Assembly (NCBI RefSeq): GCF_030818655.1
Contig: NZ_JAUTAN010000001.1
Span: forward strand, 3,162,001 to 3,226,000
Length of the DNA stretch: 64,000 nucleotides
Source: Nocardioides zeae
Lineage (GTDB): Bacteria; Actinomycetota; Actinomycetes; Propionibacteriales; Nocardioidaceae
Reading direction: 5' to 3'
Of this stretch, positions 48,897-58,373 are shown piece by piece. Positions within the stretch are counted from its first letter, which is position 1, and every line of letters starts with the position of its first letter. The translations under genes were made by a program, and so were the position numbers. The notes under the pieces were generated by a model that saw only the letters and a program-made list of their open reading frames with translations, was not told the origin of the DNA and searched no databases.

Positions 48897-51560
48897 GTGC
48901 GCCCTGCCCCGACGGACCGGAGCCGCGCCCGGCTGCACGTCCTCCTCGCCCTCGTCACCGCGGTCGTGACCGCGGCGGCGCTGCTCGACGGCCCCCGCCT
49001 CCTCGGGGGTGGGGCGGGGGCCCGGGACACCACTGCCGTGCCACCGGACCGCACCGGCGGCGCGATCCACGACCTGGCCGACCAGTCGGAGGCGTACGCC
49101 GCGGGGCTCGGCACCACCGACGTCGACGGCGTCCACACCCACGCGGACGGCACGTCCCACGACCACGCCGACCCCACGACGCGGAACGACCTCTCCCGGA
49201 GCGGGGAGGCCGCCACCGACCCGACGACACCGGCGCGGGCCGCCGCCAACCGCGCGGGGGTCGAGGCGGGCCGCGCGGCACCCGAGCCCGCGACCACCAC
49301 CGTCGACCTCGAGCGTCCCCGCCTGCCCGTGCCGGAGGACGTGTGGGCGATGGCCCGCGGCTGCTACACCCTCCAGGCGCCGGACGGCCGGTACGTCGTC
49401 ACGGGGACCTCCCGCGGCACCGGGGTCTCCGCCGGCACGACGCGGGCGAGCGACGCGACACCGTTCCGGTTCCAGGCCACCGACCTGGGCGTCTACCTCC
49501 TCTACACGCTCGACGAGCGCTTCACCGCCGCCGCGTCGAACGGCGGCGTGCGCATCGCCGAGGCGCCGTCGCAGCAGGCCGAGTGGGTGGCCGAGCGCGG
49601 CGACGACGGACGGTTCACCTTCGCCAACCTCGCCCTCGACCTGCGGCTGGCCGTCACCCCGACCGGCGCCGCCCTGACCGAGCCCGGCACGCGCTTCGCG
49701 CTGCGGACGGCGACCGGGTGCGCGACGTACCCGGAGGCGGAGGTGAACATCGACGGCGACCCGCTGGCCGGGGTGACGCCGTACCAGGAGGTGCGGGGCT
49801 ACATCGACGCCCACACCCACGGGATGGCGTTCGAGTTCCTGGGCGGCGCGGCGCACTGCGGGCGGCCGTGGCACCGCTACGGGATCGAGCACGCGACCCG
49901 CGACTGCCCCGACCACGAGGCGACCCTCGGCCTCGCGACGCCGCTCGAGACGGTGCTGAGCGGCCGGCCCTCCCACGACACGACCGGTTGGCCGACCTAC
50001 CGCGACTTCCCGGCGCCGGACTCGCTCACGCACGGCGGCACCTACATGACGTGGATGGAGCGCAACTGGCGCGGCGGCCAGCGCGTGCTCGTCAACCTGC
50101 TGGTGGAGAACGGCCAGCTGTGCGAGATCTACCCGATCCGCAAGCCCGGCTACAACTGCGACGACATGGACACGATCCGCCGCCAGGCCCAGCGGATGGT
50201 CGAGTTCGAGCGCTACGTCGATGCCCAGCACGGCGGTCCCGGGCGCGGCTGGTACCGCATCGTCCGCACCCCGGCCGAGGCCCGCGCCGTCATCAACGGC
50301 GGACGCCTCGCCGTCGTGATGGGCATCGAGACCTCGGTGCCGTTCGGCTGCTCGATGACCCTCGACGTGCCCCACTGCGACACCGCGGCGATCGACGCGC
50401 AGCTCGACGAGATGTACGACCTGGGCGTCCGCCAGATGGAGATCGTCAACAAGTTCGACAACGCGCTCTCCGGCGTCGCCGGCGACGCCGGGGCCATCGG
50501 CGTCGCGGTCAACCTCGGCAACTTCCTCGAGACCGGCACCTTCTGGAACATGGAGCACTGCGAGCCCGCCGACGGCGAGTCCGCGGACCGCACCCAGTCG
50601 ACGGCGCTGCCGCCCCAGGCGGACGGGCCGCAGCAGGACGCGATCTTCGGTGCCGTGGTCGAGGCGAGCGGCCTGCTCAGCCTCCCGGCCCTGCCGATCT
50701 ATCCCAGCCCGCTGCACTGCAACCGGCGCGGGCTCACCGACCTCGGCGCGCACCTCGTCGACGCCATGGCCGACCGCGGCATGCTCATCGACCCCGACCA
50801 CATGTCCGTCGCGGGGCGGTCCGCGCTGCTCGACCGGCTCGAGGCGCGCAGCTACCCGGGCGTGCTGTCCAGCCACTCCTGGTCGACGCCCGACGCCTAC
50901 CCGCGCATCTACGCCCTCGGGGGCTTCGTCGCGCCGTACGCCGGCGACTCCGTCGGGTTCTACGAGAAGTGGCAGCGGCACCTCGCCTGGGCGGACCCGC
51001 GCTACTACTTCGGCTTCGGGTACGGCGCGGACATCAACGGCCTCGGCGCCCAGGGCAACCCCCGCGGCGCGGACGTCGACAACCCCGTGACCTATCCCTT
51101 CGCCGGCTTCGGCGGCACCGTCGTCGACCGTCAGGTCTCGGGCGAGCGGGTCTACGACCTCAACGTCGACGGCGTCGCGCACTACGGTCTCTACCCCGAC
51201 TGGATCGAGGACCTGCGCCTCATCGCAACCGCCGACGCCGGACCCGACCAGGCGGCCGCGCTGCTCGAGGACCTGGCCCGCGGACCGGAGGCCTACCTGC
51301 AGACCTGGGAGCGGGCGACCGGGATCGCGCCCGACTCCTGCCGCAACCCGGAGCTGCGCCTCAGCGTGCCGGAGCTGCTCAACGTCGCGCACCGCGGCGC
51401 GTCGACCCAGCAGGTGCTGGAGGGAGCCGGGCAGCCCTACCTGCGGCCCGGCCGCACCTTCGTCTACTGCACCGAGCCCGTCCGCGGCCTCGACCGCGTG
51501 CGGGTCACGTTCGGCCCCGACGGGCGCGTGGCGGCGACGCAGCAGGTGCGGGAGTCCTGA
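48897..51560 (+). CDS. secreted amidohydrolase/membrane-dipeptidase-like protein
   Basis: An 887-residue exported enzyme. The N-terminal hydrophobic segment LHVLLALVTAVVTAAALL acts as signal or anchor. A His/Asp-rich linker follows near residue 75-100 (VHTHADGTSHDHAD). Residues near 150-275 form a beta-trefoil-like region (GCYTLQAPDGRYVVTG, FRFQATDLGVYLLYT). The amidohydrolase core has GYIDAHTHGMAFEFLGG (HxH), GMLIDPDHMSVAGRSALL and LSSHSWSTPDAYPRIYALGGFVAPY. The GTG start follows AGGAGGTCACCC. The substrate is unknown; a peptide or cell-wall fragment is plausible. Confidence 0.83.
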   Translation: MRPAPTDRSRARLHVLLALVTAVVTAAALLDGPRLLGGGAGARDTTAVPPDRTGGAIHDLADQSEAYAAGLGTTDVDGVHTHADGTSHDHADPTTRNDLSRSGEAATDPTTPARAAANRAGVEAGRAAPEPATTTVDLERPRLPVPEDVWAMARGCYTLQAPDGRYVVTGTSRGTGVSAGTTRASDATPFRFQATDLGVYLLYTLDERFTAAASNGGVRIAEAPSQQAEWVAERGDDGRFTFANLALDLRLAVTPTGAALTEPGTRFALRTATGCATYPEAEVNIDGDPLAGVTPYQEVRGYIDAHTHGMAFEFLGGAAHCGRPWHRYGIEHATRDCPDHEATLGLATPLETVLSGRPSHDTTGWPTYRDFPAPDSLTHGGTYMTWMERNWRGGQRVLVNLLVENGQLCEIYPIRKPGYNCDDMDTIRRQAQRMVEFERYVDAQHGGPGRGWYRIVRTPAEARAVINGGRLAVVMGIETSVPFGCSMTLDVPHCDTAAIDAQLDEMYDLGVRQMEIVNKFDNALSGVAGDAGAIGVAVNLGNFLETGTFWNMEHCEPADGESADRTQSTALPPQADGPQQDAIFGAVVEASGLLSLPALPIYPSPLHCNRRGLTDLGAHLVDAMADRGMLIDPDHMSVAGRSALLDRLEARSYPGVLSSHSWSTPDAYPRIYALGGFVAPYAGDSVGFYEKWQRHLAWADPRYYFGFGYGADINGLGAQGNPRGADVDNPVTYPFAGFGGTVVDRQVSGERVYDLNVDGVAHYGLYPDWIEDLRLIATADAGPDQAAALLEDLARGPEAYLQTWERATGIAPDSCRNPELRLSVPELLNVAHRGASTQQVLEGAGQPYLRPGRTFVYCTEPVRGLDRVRVTFGPDGRVAATQQVRES

Positions 51561-51683
51561 GCCCGCACCATCTTTCTGCAATGCACGAACCTGGGGCACG
51601 CACGGCCCCCCGTCGGGTCCCGCGAGACCTTACGTTCATCCCCCCGTCGTCGAGATCCGACGACGCAGCAGGGAGGACCCACG

Positions 51684-52940
51684 ATGAGATCTCGGGCAGG
51701 AGCAGCGGGCACGCTGCTCGTCATCGCCGCGATGGGCGCCGTCATGACCCCGGCCGGCGCCGCACCCGCGGAGGTGGTGCCACTGGTGTCCGGCAGCACC
51801 GGAACCGGTTCCGACGGGGACGTCCCCGCCGGGGCGACCGCCATGGCGGACCCCACGTACGACGCGGAGGTCGTCGCCCTGATGGCCGCCACCAGCGGCC
51901 GGTCGGTCGCGGCGCAGGAGCAGCGTCTCGAGCGCCAGGCCGCCTCCAACACGACCCTCGCCGCGCTGCAGCGGGCCGGGCACGACTTCGACGGCGCCTT
52001 CCTCGCCGACGACGGCCGCCTCGTCGTGCGGGCGACCCCCGGCACGCCGGACGCCCGCGCCGCCACCGCGGCGGGCGCCACGGTCGCTCCCGCCCGGTTC
52101 GGCGAGGCCGAGCTCGAGGCGCTGGCCGACGAGCTCGCCAGCCTCGACCCGACCGGCGTCGCGACGGTGCAGGTCGACGTCGCCGCCGACCGGCTGGTCG
52201 TCGGCACCGCGGGCGACCTGTCGACGGAGGCCGCGGAGTTCCTCGCCGAGCACGATGCGGCCGTCGCCGCGGTCGACACGCCGGCGTACTCCACCAACGC
52301 CGCCACCGTCCGCGGCGGCGACGCCGTCTACGCGCCCAACGGCGGCCGCTGCTCCGCCGGCTTCCCGGCGCGCGACCGGGCCGGGGCGCGCTACATGATC
52401 TGGGCCGGCCACTGCAACGAGGGCGGCGGCACCTTCACCTCGGCCGGCGAGCGGATCGGTACGTCGGCGGGCTCGGCCTTCACGAGCTACGACGGCACCC
52501 CGGACCGCGACATCGGGGCCCTGCGGATCGACGCCGACGACACCGTGGTCACGCGGGTGAACCCCTACGGCACCTCGGGCTACAACCTCGACGCCCCGCT
52601 GGGCGCGTCGCGTCCCGCGGTCGGCACCGAGCTGTGCAAGTCGGGCTCCACGACCGGCATCACCTGCGGCCGGATCACCGGCTACAACACGTCGGTCAAC
52701 TACACCGACGCCCAGGGTCGCCAGGTGGCGCAGGTCAGCGGGCTCATGACCACGACGGTCTGCACCCAGGGCGGCGACTCGGGCGGCGCCTACACGACGG
52801 GCGGGTACGCCGTCGGCCTCACCTCCGGCGGGCCGAGCACGCAGCGCTGCACCTACAACGGCGGGTTCGAGAGCGGGAAGTCCTCGCTCGTGCAGCCCGT
52901 CACCGACGCGCTGTCCTACTACGGGCTGACGTACGGCTGA
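51684..52940 (+). CDS. secreted S1 family serine protease (streptogrisin-like)
   Basis: A 418-residue preproenzyme. After the signal peptide (AGTLLVIAAMGAVMTPAGA) comes a pro-region of about 180 residues like the alpha-lytic protease pro-domain. The mature chymotrypsin-fold domain starts near residue 205. The catalytic triad is His in IWAGHCNEG, Asp in TPDRDIGALRI and Ser in TQGGDSGGAYT. Disulfide-type Cys pairs are present. It should act outside the cell. The 89-bp repeat follows its stop by 19 bases. Confidence 0.92.
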   Translation: MRSRAGAAGTLLVIAAMGAVMTPAGAAPAEVVPLVSGSTGTGSDGDVPAGATAMADPTYDAEVVALMAATSGRSVAAQEQRLERQAASNTTLAALQRAGHDFDGAFLADDGRLVVRATPGTPDARAATAAGATVAPARFGEAELEALADELASLDPTGVATVQVDVAADRLVVGTAGDLSTEAAEFLAEHDAAVAAVDTPAYSTNAATVRGGDAVYAPNGGRCSAGFPARDRAGARYMIWAGHCNEGGGTFTSAGERIGTSAGSAFTSYDGTPDRDIGALRIDADDTVVTRVNPYGTSGYNLDAPLGASRPAVGTELCKSGSTTGITCGRITGYNTSVNYTDAQGRQVAQVSGLMTTTVCTQGGDSGGAYTTGGYAVGLTSGGPSTQRCTYNGGFESGKSSLVQPVTDALSYYGLTYG

Positions 52941-52959
52941 TCCGGCTGCCCCCCGGGCC

Positions 52960-53048
52960 GAGGAAAACGCGGACCGGGGAAGAAAACGCGGACCCGAGGT
53001 GCCCCTGGATCGATCCAGGTGGCCTTCGGGTCCGCGTTTTCTTTCCCC
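52960..53048. repeat. 89-bp terminator-like repeat, copy 2
   Basis: Shares 37 leading bases, the centre GCCCCTGGATCGATC and right arm with the copy at 40222-40310. Here the right arm CGGGTCCGCGTTTTCTTTCC pairs best with the second tandem left arm, whereas copy 1 favours the first. It lies between the convergent protease and SppA genes and can act as a terminator in both directions. Confidence 0.7.
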
Positions 53049-53068
53049 CGACGGGCCGGGCCGCGGCC

Positions 53069-54844
53069 TCAGCGCACGACGATCCGGCCCGGCATGGTCA
53101 GCGCGCCGTACGCCGGCAGCCCCGCCTGCTCGACCAGCAGCCGGAGCACCCGGTCGACGACGCCCACGCCCTCGCCGGGCAGGAGCGCCGCGGCCGGGGC
53201 CTCGCTGTTCTCGGGCGGGTTGAACGCGGCGAGCGGGTTCGGCTTCGGCCAGGCGCGGACGTCGACGTCGCCCCGGCTCGTCCCCGCGATCGCGACCGCC
53301 CGGTCCACGGCCAGGCTGAGGCCGCCGAGGTGGTCGACGAGACCGCGCTCGGCGGCGTCGGCGCCGGTCCAGACCCGGCCCCGGGCGAGCGGCTCGAGCT
53401 CGGCGAGGGGCATCCCGCGGTCGGCGGCGGCCTTGGCGGTGAAGTCGGCGTAGATGGCGTCGAGCCAGCCCTCGACGCGGGCCCACTCCTCCTCGTCGAA
53501 CGGCCGGTCGGAGGAGAACATGTCGCTGAACCGGCCGGCGCGGACGGTCTCGCGGTCCACGCCGATGCGGCCGAGCGTCTCGCGCAGCACCTGCTTCCCG
53601 CCGAGCACGCCGATGGAGCCCGTGAGGGTCGCCGCCCCGGCGACGATCTCGTCGCACGGCATCGCGATGAAGTAGCCGCCCGACCCGGCGACCGCTCCCA
53701 TGGAGGCGACCACGGGCGTGCCGTCGGCGCGCACCTGCTGGACCGCGCGGCGTACCGCGTCGGAGGCCACCGCGGAACCGCCCGGGCTGTCGATCCGGAG
53801 CACGATCGCGCGGACCGACGGGTCGTTGCCGGCGGTGCGCAGCGCCGAGGCGAGCGAGTCGGAGCCGATGCTCGGGCCGCCCAACGGGTTCGGCCCGCCG
53901 TTGCGGCCGAGGTGGATCGGGCCGTGCGCGCCGACGACGGCGACGACGCCCTTGCCGCGCGGGCCGGGCAGCTGGTCCTTGAGGCCGGCGAGCGGGCCGC
54001 CGGGCTTGGCGTAGCGCTCGACGTAGCGCAGCGTCGGCTCCCCGCCGACCGCCAGCTCCGACCGCAGCGCCGCGTAGACGTCCTCGCGGTAGCCGATCCG
54101 GTCCACGAGGCCCCGCGCGACGGCGTCGTCGGGCGACAGCGGCCCGACCTCGAGGGCGGCGCGCACCGCGGCGGGCTCCAGCCCCCGGCCGGCGGCCACG
54201 TCGGCGACCAGCGTGTCGGTGATCGAGTCGACGATCCGCGTCATCATCTCGCGGTGCGGCTCGGTCATGCTGCGCTCGAGGTAGGTGTTCGCGGCCGACT
54301 TGTACTCGTGCCGCTGCCCCAGCTGCGTCTCCACCCCCAGCTTGTCGAGGGTGCCCCGCAGGAAGGTCACCTCGGCGTGGGCGCCGACGAGCCCGACCTG
54401 GCCGGTGGGCTGCACCCAGACCTCCTCGAAGGCGCTGGCGAGGTGGTACGCCGCGTTGCCGCCCCCCATCTCGCCGTAGGTCTCCGACCAGGCGACCGCC
54501 CGCTTGCCCGCCGCCCGGAAGGTGGCCACGGCCGCACGGATCTCCGCGGTGGCGGTCAGGCCGAGCGAGCCGCCGACGTGGGCCACCACGCCGACGACCT
54601 CGTCGTCCTCCGCGGCCTTCTCCAGCGCGGTGACGACGCCCCGCAGCGTGGGGGTCTGCAGCGCGCGGAAGGCGGCGAGGGGCGACGTGGGCGGTGCCTC
54701 CAGGAGGCCGCGGGTGAGGTCGAGCTCGAGCAGCAGGCGCTCGGTCTCCCCCCGGTTCGCGACCCGCCCGGCGACGGTGCGCACGGAGGCGACCACCGGG
54801 TCGAGGTAGGGACGGAGCGGGGCGGGAAAGCGTCGCGCGGCCAT
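53069..54844 (-). CDS. sppA: signal peptide peptidase SppA, 67K type
   Basis: A 591-residue double-domain SppA. The catalytic Lys is in RHEYKSAANTYLERSMT in the N-terminal half, and the Ser in VASMGAVAGSGGYFIAMPCD in the C-terminal half. IVLRIDSPGGSAVASDAVRRAV and TLTGSIGVLGGK are standard. It should degrade cleaved signal peptides at the membrane, though no clear N-terminal membrane helix is visible, so attachment may be peripheral. Convergent with the protease gene. Confidence 0.92.
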   Translation of the reverse strand: MAARRFPAPLRPYLDPVVASVRTVAGRVANRGETERLLLELDLTRGLLEAPPTSPLAAFRALQTPTLRGVVTALEKAAEDDEVVGVVAHVGGSLGLTATAEIRAAVATFRAAGKRAVAWSETYGEMGGGNAAYHLASAFEEVWVQPTGQVGLVGAHAEVTFLRGTLDKLGVETQLGQRHEYKSAANTYLERSMTEPHREMMTRIVDSITDTLVADVAAGRGLEPAAVRAALEVGPLSPDDAVARGLVDRIGYREDVYAALRSELAVGGEPTLRYVERYAKPGGPLAGLKDQLPGPRGKGVVAVVGAHGPIHLGRNGGPNPLGGPSIGSDSLASALRTAGNDPSVRAIVLRIDSPGGSAVASDAVRRAVQQVRADGTPVVASMGAVAGSGGYFIAMPCDEIVAGAATLTGSIGVLGGKQVLRETLGRIGVDRETVRAGRFSDMFSSDRPFDEEEWARVEGWLDAIYADFTAKAAADRGMPLAELEPLARGRVWTGADAAERGLVDHLGGLSLAVDRAVAIAGTSRGDVDVRAWPKPNPLAAFNPPENSEAPAAALLPGEGVGVVDRVLRLLVEQAGLPAYGALTMPGRIVVR

Positions 54845-54866
54845 GGGACGACCCTACGGAACCGGT

Positions 54867-55574
54867 CTACGGGAGGGGCACCACCAGGTCCGCCCGCTCC
54901 CGGCCCGCGGCCACGAGCCGCGCGTTGGGCTCGTCGACCTCGTCGACCCAGGCGGCGGCCGCCGCGGGCGTCTTGCCGAACCGGACGTGCCGGGCGACGA
55001 GGCGCTCGTGGCGCAGGGTGTCGGGGACCTCGACGTACCAGGTCTCGTCGAGCAGGGCCCGCACCTCGCCCCAGCCCTGCGCGAGGTGGTCCGCGTCGCC
55101 GTCGGCGCCGAGCAGCAGGTAGTTGCCCTCCGTGAGCACCAGGCGGGCCTCCGGCCGTACGGCGAGGGCCGCGGCGATCGGCTGCTCCAGCTCGCGCTCG
55201 AACCCGGGCACGAACACGGTGTGGTCCTGCTCGGTGCGCGCGCGGCGGAGCGCGGCGGCGTACCCCCGCGCGTCGAAGGTGTCGGGAGCCCCCTTGCGGT
55301 CCCGCCGGCCGAGGCGGTCGAGCTGCGCGTCGGCGAGGTGGAAGCCGTCCATGGGCAGGTGGGCGACCCAGTCGGGGCCGGCACCCGCGGGCGGCGCCGC
55401 GGCCAGGGCCGCGAGGAGCGCGTCGACGAGCGTCGACTTCCCCGCGCCCGGCGCGCCGACGACGCCGATCACCGCCCGGTCGCCCACGAGCTCGGCCTGC
55501 CGCAGCAGGTCGTGCGCGCGGGCGACCAGGCGGCCGACCAGGTCGGCGAGCCCGACCGTGGAGGGCTCGGTCAC
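54867..55574 (-). CDS. P-loop nucleoside/nucleotide kinase family protein
   Basis: A 235-residue kinase of the uridine kinase/PanK-like fold. The P-loop is IGVVGAPGAGKSTLVDALL near residue 42, then LPMDGFHLADAQLDRLG, a substrate loop seen in fructose- or pantothenate-type kinases, and LVLTEGNYLLLG. GTG 55574 overlaps the stop of the epimerase gene by 4 bases. With the sugar ABC importer upstream, a sugar kinase function fits well. Confidence 0.85.
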   Translation of the reverse strand: MTEPSTVGLADLVGRLVARAHDLLRQAELVGDRAVIGVVGAPGAGKSTLVDALLAALAAAPPAGAGPDWVAHLPMDGFHLADAQLDRLGRRDRKGAPDTFDARGYAAALRRARTEQDHTVFVPGFERELEQPIAAALAVRPEARLVLTEGNYLLLGADGDADHLAQGWGEVRALLDETWYVEVPDTLRHERLVARHVRFGKTPAAAAAWVDEVDEPNARLVAAGRERADLVVPLP

Positions 55575-56431
55575 GCGTGCTTGGCGAGCTGCGCCGCCAT
55601 GTACTCGCGGGCGTGCGTCGCCAGGTCCATGCCGTCGTCCCACAGGTTGCGCCAGACGGCGAGGTCGTTGGAGAGCGTCGGGGAGACGACCGCGGAGGAG
55701 AACGACTCGAACGTGATCGGTCCGGTGTAGCCGATCTCCGCGAGCGCCGCGAAGAACGCGTCGAAGTCGATGTGGCCCTGCCCGAGGTAGCCGCGGTGGT
55801 TCTCGCCGATGTGGACGTAGCCGAGCCGCTCGCCGACGAGCCGCACCGGGGCGTCGAGCGAGTCCTCCTCGATGTTCATGTGGTAGGTGTCGAGGTGGAT
55901 CGTGACGTTGTCGGCGCCGATGTCGTCGGCGAGGCGCAGCGCGTCGGCGGCCGTGTTGATCACGTTGGTCTCGTAGCGGTTGCAGATCTCGAGACCGAGC
56001 GTCATGTCGAGGCCGGCGGCCTCCGCGGCGAGGTCGCGCAGCACCCGCACGACGTTGGCGCGGCCCGCGGTGCTCAGCGGGGCGGAGTACTTGCCCAGCG
56101 CCGAGTAGAGCGCGCCCGTGAAGTGGGTGCCGCCCAGTGCGTGGGTGATCTGCAGCGAGTCCTGCAGCAGCTTCTCGCCGCGGGCGACGACCTCCGTGTC
56201 CGCGCTGGACACGTCGGCGTCGAACGCGAGACCGCGCGAGCAGGCGATGCCGAGGCCCTCGGCCTCGAGCACCGCACGGGCGGCGGCCGCGTCCAGGTTC
56301 ACGGCGTCGTGCAGGGAGAGCTCGAGCAGGTCGTAGCCCGCGGCCTTGGTCTGGCGCACGGCCGTCTCCACGTCGGCCGGCGAGGTGCCGCCGACCCAGA
56401 CGAGGGCGTGGACGCCGAGGGGGTTGCTCAT
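55571..56431 (-). CDS. sugar phosphate isomerase/epimerase, tagatose 3-epimerase-like
   Basis: A 286-residue TIM barrel of the AP-endonuclease 2 superfamily. Metal ligands fit the ketose 3-epimerases: Glu in LGLEICNRYET, Asp in TIHLDTYHMN, His in YVHIGENHRGYLGQGHIDF, and Glu in GPITFESFSS. It probably interconverts free keto-sugars. It overlaps the kinase gene by 4 bases and lies 77 bases after the ABC ATPase stop. An importer-epimerase-kinase order suggests catabolism of an uncommon ketose. Confidence 0.88.
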   Translation of the reverse strand: MSNPLGVHALVWVGGTSPADVETAVRQTKAAGYDLLELSLHDAVNLDAAAARAVLEAEGLGIACSRGLAFDADVSSADTEVVARGEKLLQDSLQITHALGGTHFTGALYSALGKYSAPLSTAGRANVVRVLRDLAAEAAGLDMTLGLEICNRYETNVINTAADALRLADDIGADNVTIHLDTYHMNIEEDSLDAPVRLVGERLGYVHIGENHRGYLGQGHIDFDAFFAALAEIGYTGPITFESFSSAVVSPTLSNDLAVWRNLWDDGMDLATHAREYMAAQLAKHA

Positions 56432-56508
56432 GGGGAGGACCTTTCGGTACGGCGCCGGATCGCGGCGCGCGGGAGTTCGGGGGGCGTGCGGGTGGCGGGC
56501 CGGGCGGG

Positions 56509-57285
56509 TCAGCCCGGGATGGCGCCGGTGATGAGGCCGACGATCTCCTGCCCGGTGGTCGCGTCGGTGCGGCGACCGGCGACGCAGCGACCGGCGCGCA
56601 TGACCCAGACCTGCTGGCTCAGGCGCATGACCTGGTCGAAGTTGTGGCTGATGAGGAGCACCGCGTGGCCCTCGTCGCGCAGCTTGAGGATCAGCTGCTC
56701 GACGCGCGCGGTCTCCTGCACGCCGAGGGCGGCGGTCGGCTCGTCCATGATCACGAGCCGCGACGAGAAGCCGGCGGCGCGGCAGATCGAGACCGCCTGG
56801 CGCTGGCCGCCGGAGAGGCGACGGACGCGGGCGGTGACCTCCGGGACGTTGACGGCGAGCTCGGAGACCATCTTCTGCGCCTCCGTGCGCATCCGCTTCC
56901 GGTCGAGCATCCCGAAGCGGGTGAGCTCGCGGTTGAGGAAGAGGTTCTGCCAGACGGTGAGGTCCTCGACGAGCGCCAGGTTCTGGTGCACCGTCTCGAT
57001 GCCGGCCGCGCGGGCCGCCTCGGGCGTGCCGAACGAGACGGGCTCGCCGTCGAGCAGGATCTCGCCCGCCTGCGGCTTGTGCACGCCGGAGAAGCAGCGC
57101 ACGAGGGTCGACTTGCCGGCGCCGTTGTCGCCGACGAGCGCGGTGATCTCGCCCGCCGCGACGGTCACGTCGACGTCGCGGAGCGCGCGCACGCTGCCGA
57201 ACGACAGCGAGACGCCGCGGGCCTCGAGGATGGGGCGGGTGGCGGTGGTGGTCCCGCCGGCGGGGTCCTTCTCGAGCGACGTCAC
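56509..57285 (-). CDS. sugar ABC transporter ATP-binding protein (single-domain)
   Basis: A 258-residue ATPase of ribose-type importers, but with one nucleotide domain rather than two. Walker A is GDNGAGKST, the Q-loop region HQNLALVEDLTVWQN, the signature RLSGGQRQAV, Walker B LVIMDEPTAALG and switch LISHNFDQV. GTG 57285 overlaps the permease stop by 4 bases. Single-domain forms of this family occur in actinobacterial FrcA-like systems. Confidence 0.9.
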   Translation of the reverse strand: MTSLEKDPAGGTTTATRPILEARGVSLSFGSVRALRDVDVTVAAGEITALVGDNGAGKSTLVRCFSGVHKPQAGEILLDGEPVSFGTPEAARAAGIETVHQNLALVEDLTVWQNLFLNRELTRFGMLDRKRMRTEAQKMVSELAVNVPEVTARVRRLSGGQRQAVSICRAAGFSSRLVIMDEPTAALGVQETARVEQLILKLRDEGHAVLLISHNFDQVMRLSQQVWVMRAGRCVAGRRTDATTGQEIVGLITGAIPG

Positions 57286-58319
57286 TTCTGGAACCTCATC
57301 AGGAAGGCCGCCGCCACGACGACGACACCGACGGACAGGGGCTGGTAGTACTGCGAGACGCCCAGCGTCGTGAGGCCGTTGAGCAGCACGGTGAGGAGCA
57401 GCGCTCCGAAGACCGGGCCGAGGATGCTCGCGCGGCCGCCGAAGAGGCTGACCCCGCCGAGCACCACCGCGGCGACCGAGTTGAGCAGGTACGACGTGTT
57501 CGCGGCCGGCGGCGTCGACCCGAGGCGGGCCACGATGATGATGGCCGCGATGCCGGCGAGGAGACCGGCGATCGTGTAGACCGCCACCTTGACCCGCGCC
57601 GTCGAGATGCCGGTGGCCGTCGCCGCCTCGGGCGATCCGCCCGTCGCGAGCACGTGGGTGCCGAACCGCGTGTGGTAGAGCACGACGTGGGCGAGCACCG
57701 CGACGACCACGGCGATGACGACGATCCAGCTGACCATCTCCACCGGGCCGTCGAGGGAGATGTCGAAGAAGAAGCCCTCGGTGACCGTGACGGGCTGGCC
57801 GTCGGAGAGCACCAGCGCTAGGCCCGAGGCGGCCGACAGCATGCCGAGGGTGACGACGAAGTCGGTGATCTTCGCCTTCGCCACCAGCAGGCCGTTGACC
57901 AGGCCGGCCAGCAGGGAGGCGAGCACGGCGCCGACGAAGCAGACCCACAGGGGCTGCTCCGCGACGTACAGCTGCCCGAGGACCACGATGCCCAGCGTCG
58001 TCACGGAGGCGATCGACAGGTCGATGCCCGCCGTGGCGACGACGAAGGTCTGCGCGACGGCCAGGATCACCAGCGCCGCGGAGGCCGAGAGCATGCCGGT
58101 GACGTTGCCGGAGCTCAGGAAGGACGGGTCGAGGACCGTGAAGACGACGACAAGGGCGACGAGGCCGACGAGGGCGGCCCAGTCGGCCCAGAAGCCGACG
58201 TCGGTCAGGCGGGCGACGACCGGGTTCCGGCCTCGTCCGGGCGCGTCACCGGGCTCGGGGGTCGAGCCCTTCGTGAGCGCGGTGGTACCGGCCGGCGTAC
58301 CGGTGGCGGCGGTGGACAT
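57282..58319 (-). CDS. sugar ABC transporter permease, RbsC-like
   Basis: A 345-residue permease of the BPD_transp_2 family with about nine to ten hydrophobic segments. Typical blocks are FVVATAGIDLSIASVTTLGIV, KAKITDFVVTLGMLSAASGLAL, and LNSVAAVVLGGVSLFGGRASILGPVFGALLL. A 35-residue hydrophilic N-terminal leader precedes the first helix. It works with the ATPase and lipoprotein genes on either side. Confidence 0.92.
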   Translation of the reverse strand: MSTAATGTPAGTTALTKGSTPEPGDAPGRGRNPVVARLTDVGFWADWAALVGLVALVVVFTVLDPSFLSSGNVTGMLSASAALVILAVAQTFVVATAGIDLSIASVTTLGIVVLGQLYVAEQPLWVCFVGAVLASLLAGLVNGLLVAKAKITDFVVTLGMLSAASGLALVLSDGQPVTVTEGFFFDISLDGPVEMVSWIVVIAVVVAVLAHVVLYHTRFGTHVLATGGSPEAATATGISTARVKVAVYTIAGLLAGIAAIIIVARLGSTPPAANTSYLLNSVAAVVLGGVSLFGGRASILGPVFGALLLTVLLNGLTTLGVSQYYQPLSVGVVVVAAAFLMRFQK

Positions 58320-58373
58320 CGTGGCTCCTCGGGGTGCTGTCGTGCGGGGGGTGACGGACCGTCTGACCGACCG

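Noticed and set aside
48647..55135. Very long open plus-strand reading of over 2100 codons across several genes
   Set aside because: Its residues are low-complexity Arg/Pro/Ala, and it is out of frame with the well-supported amidohydrolase and protease and opposite SppA.
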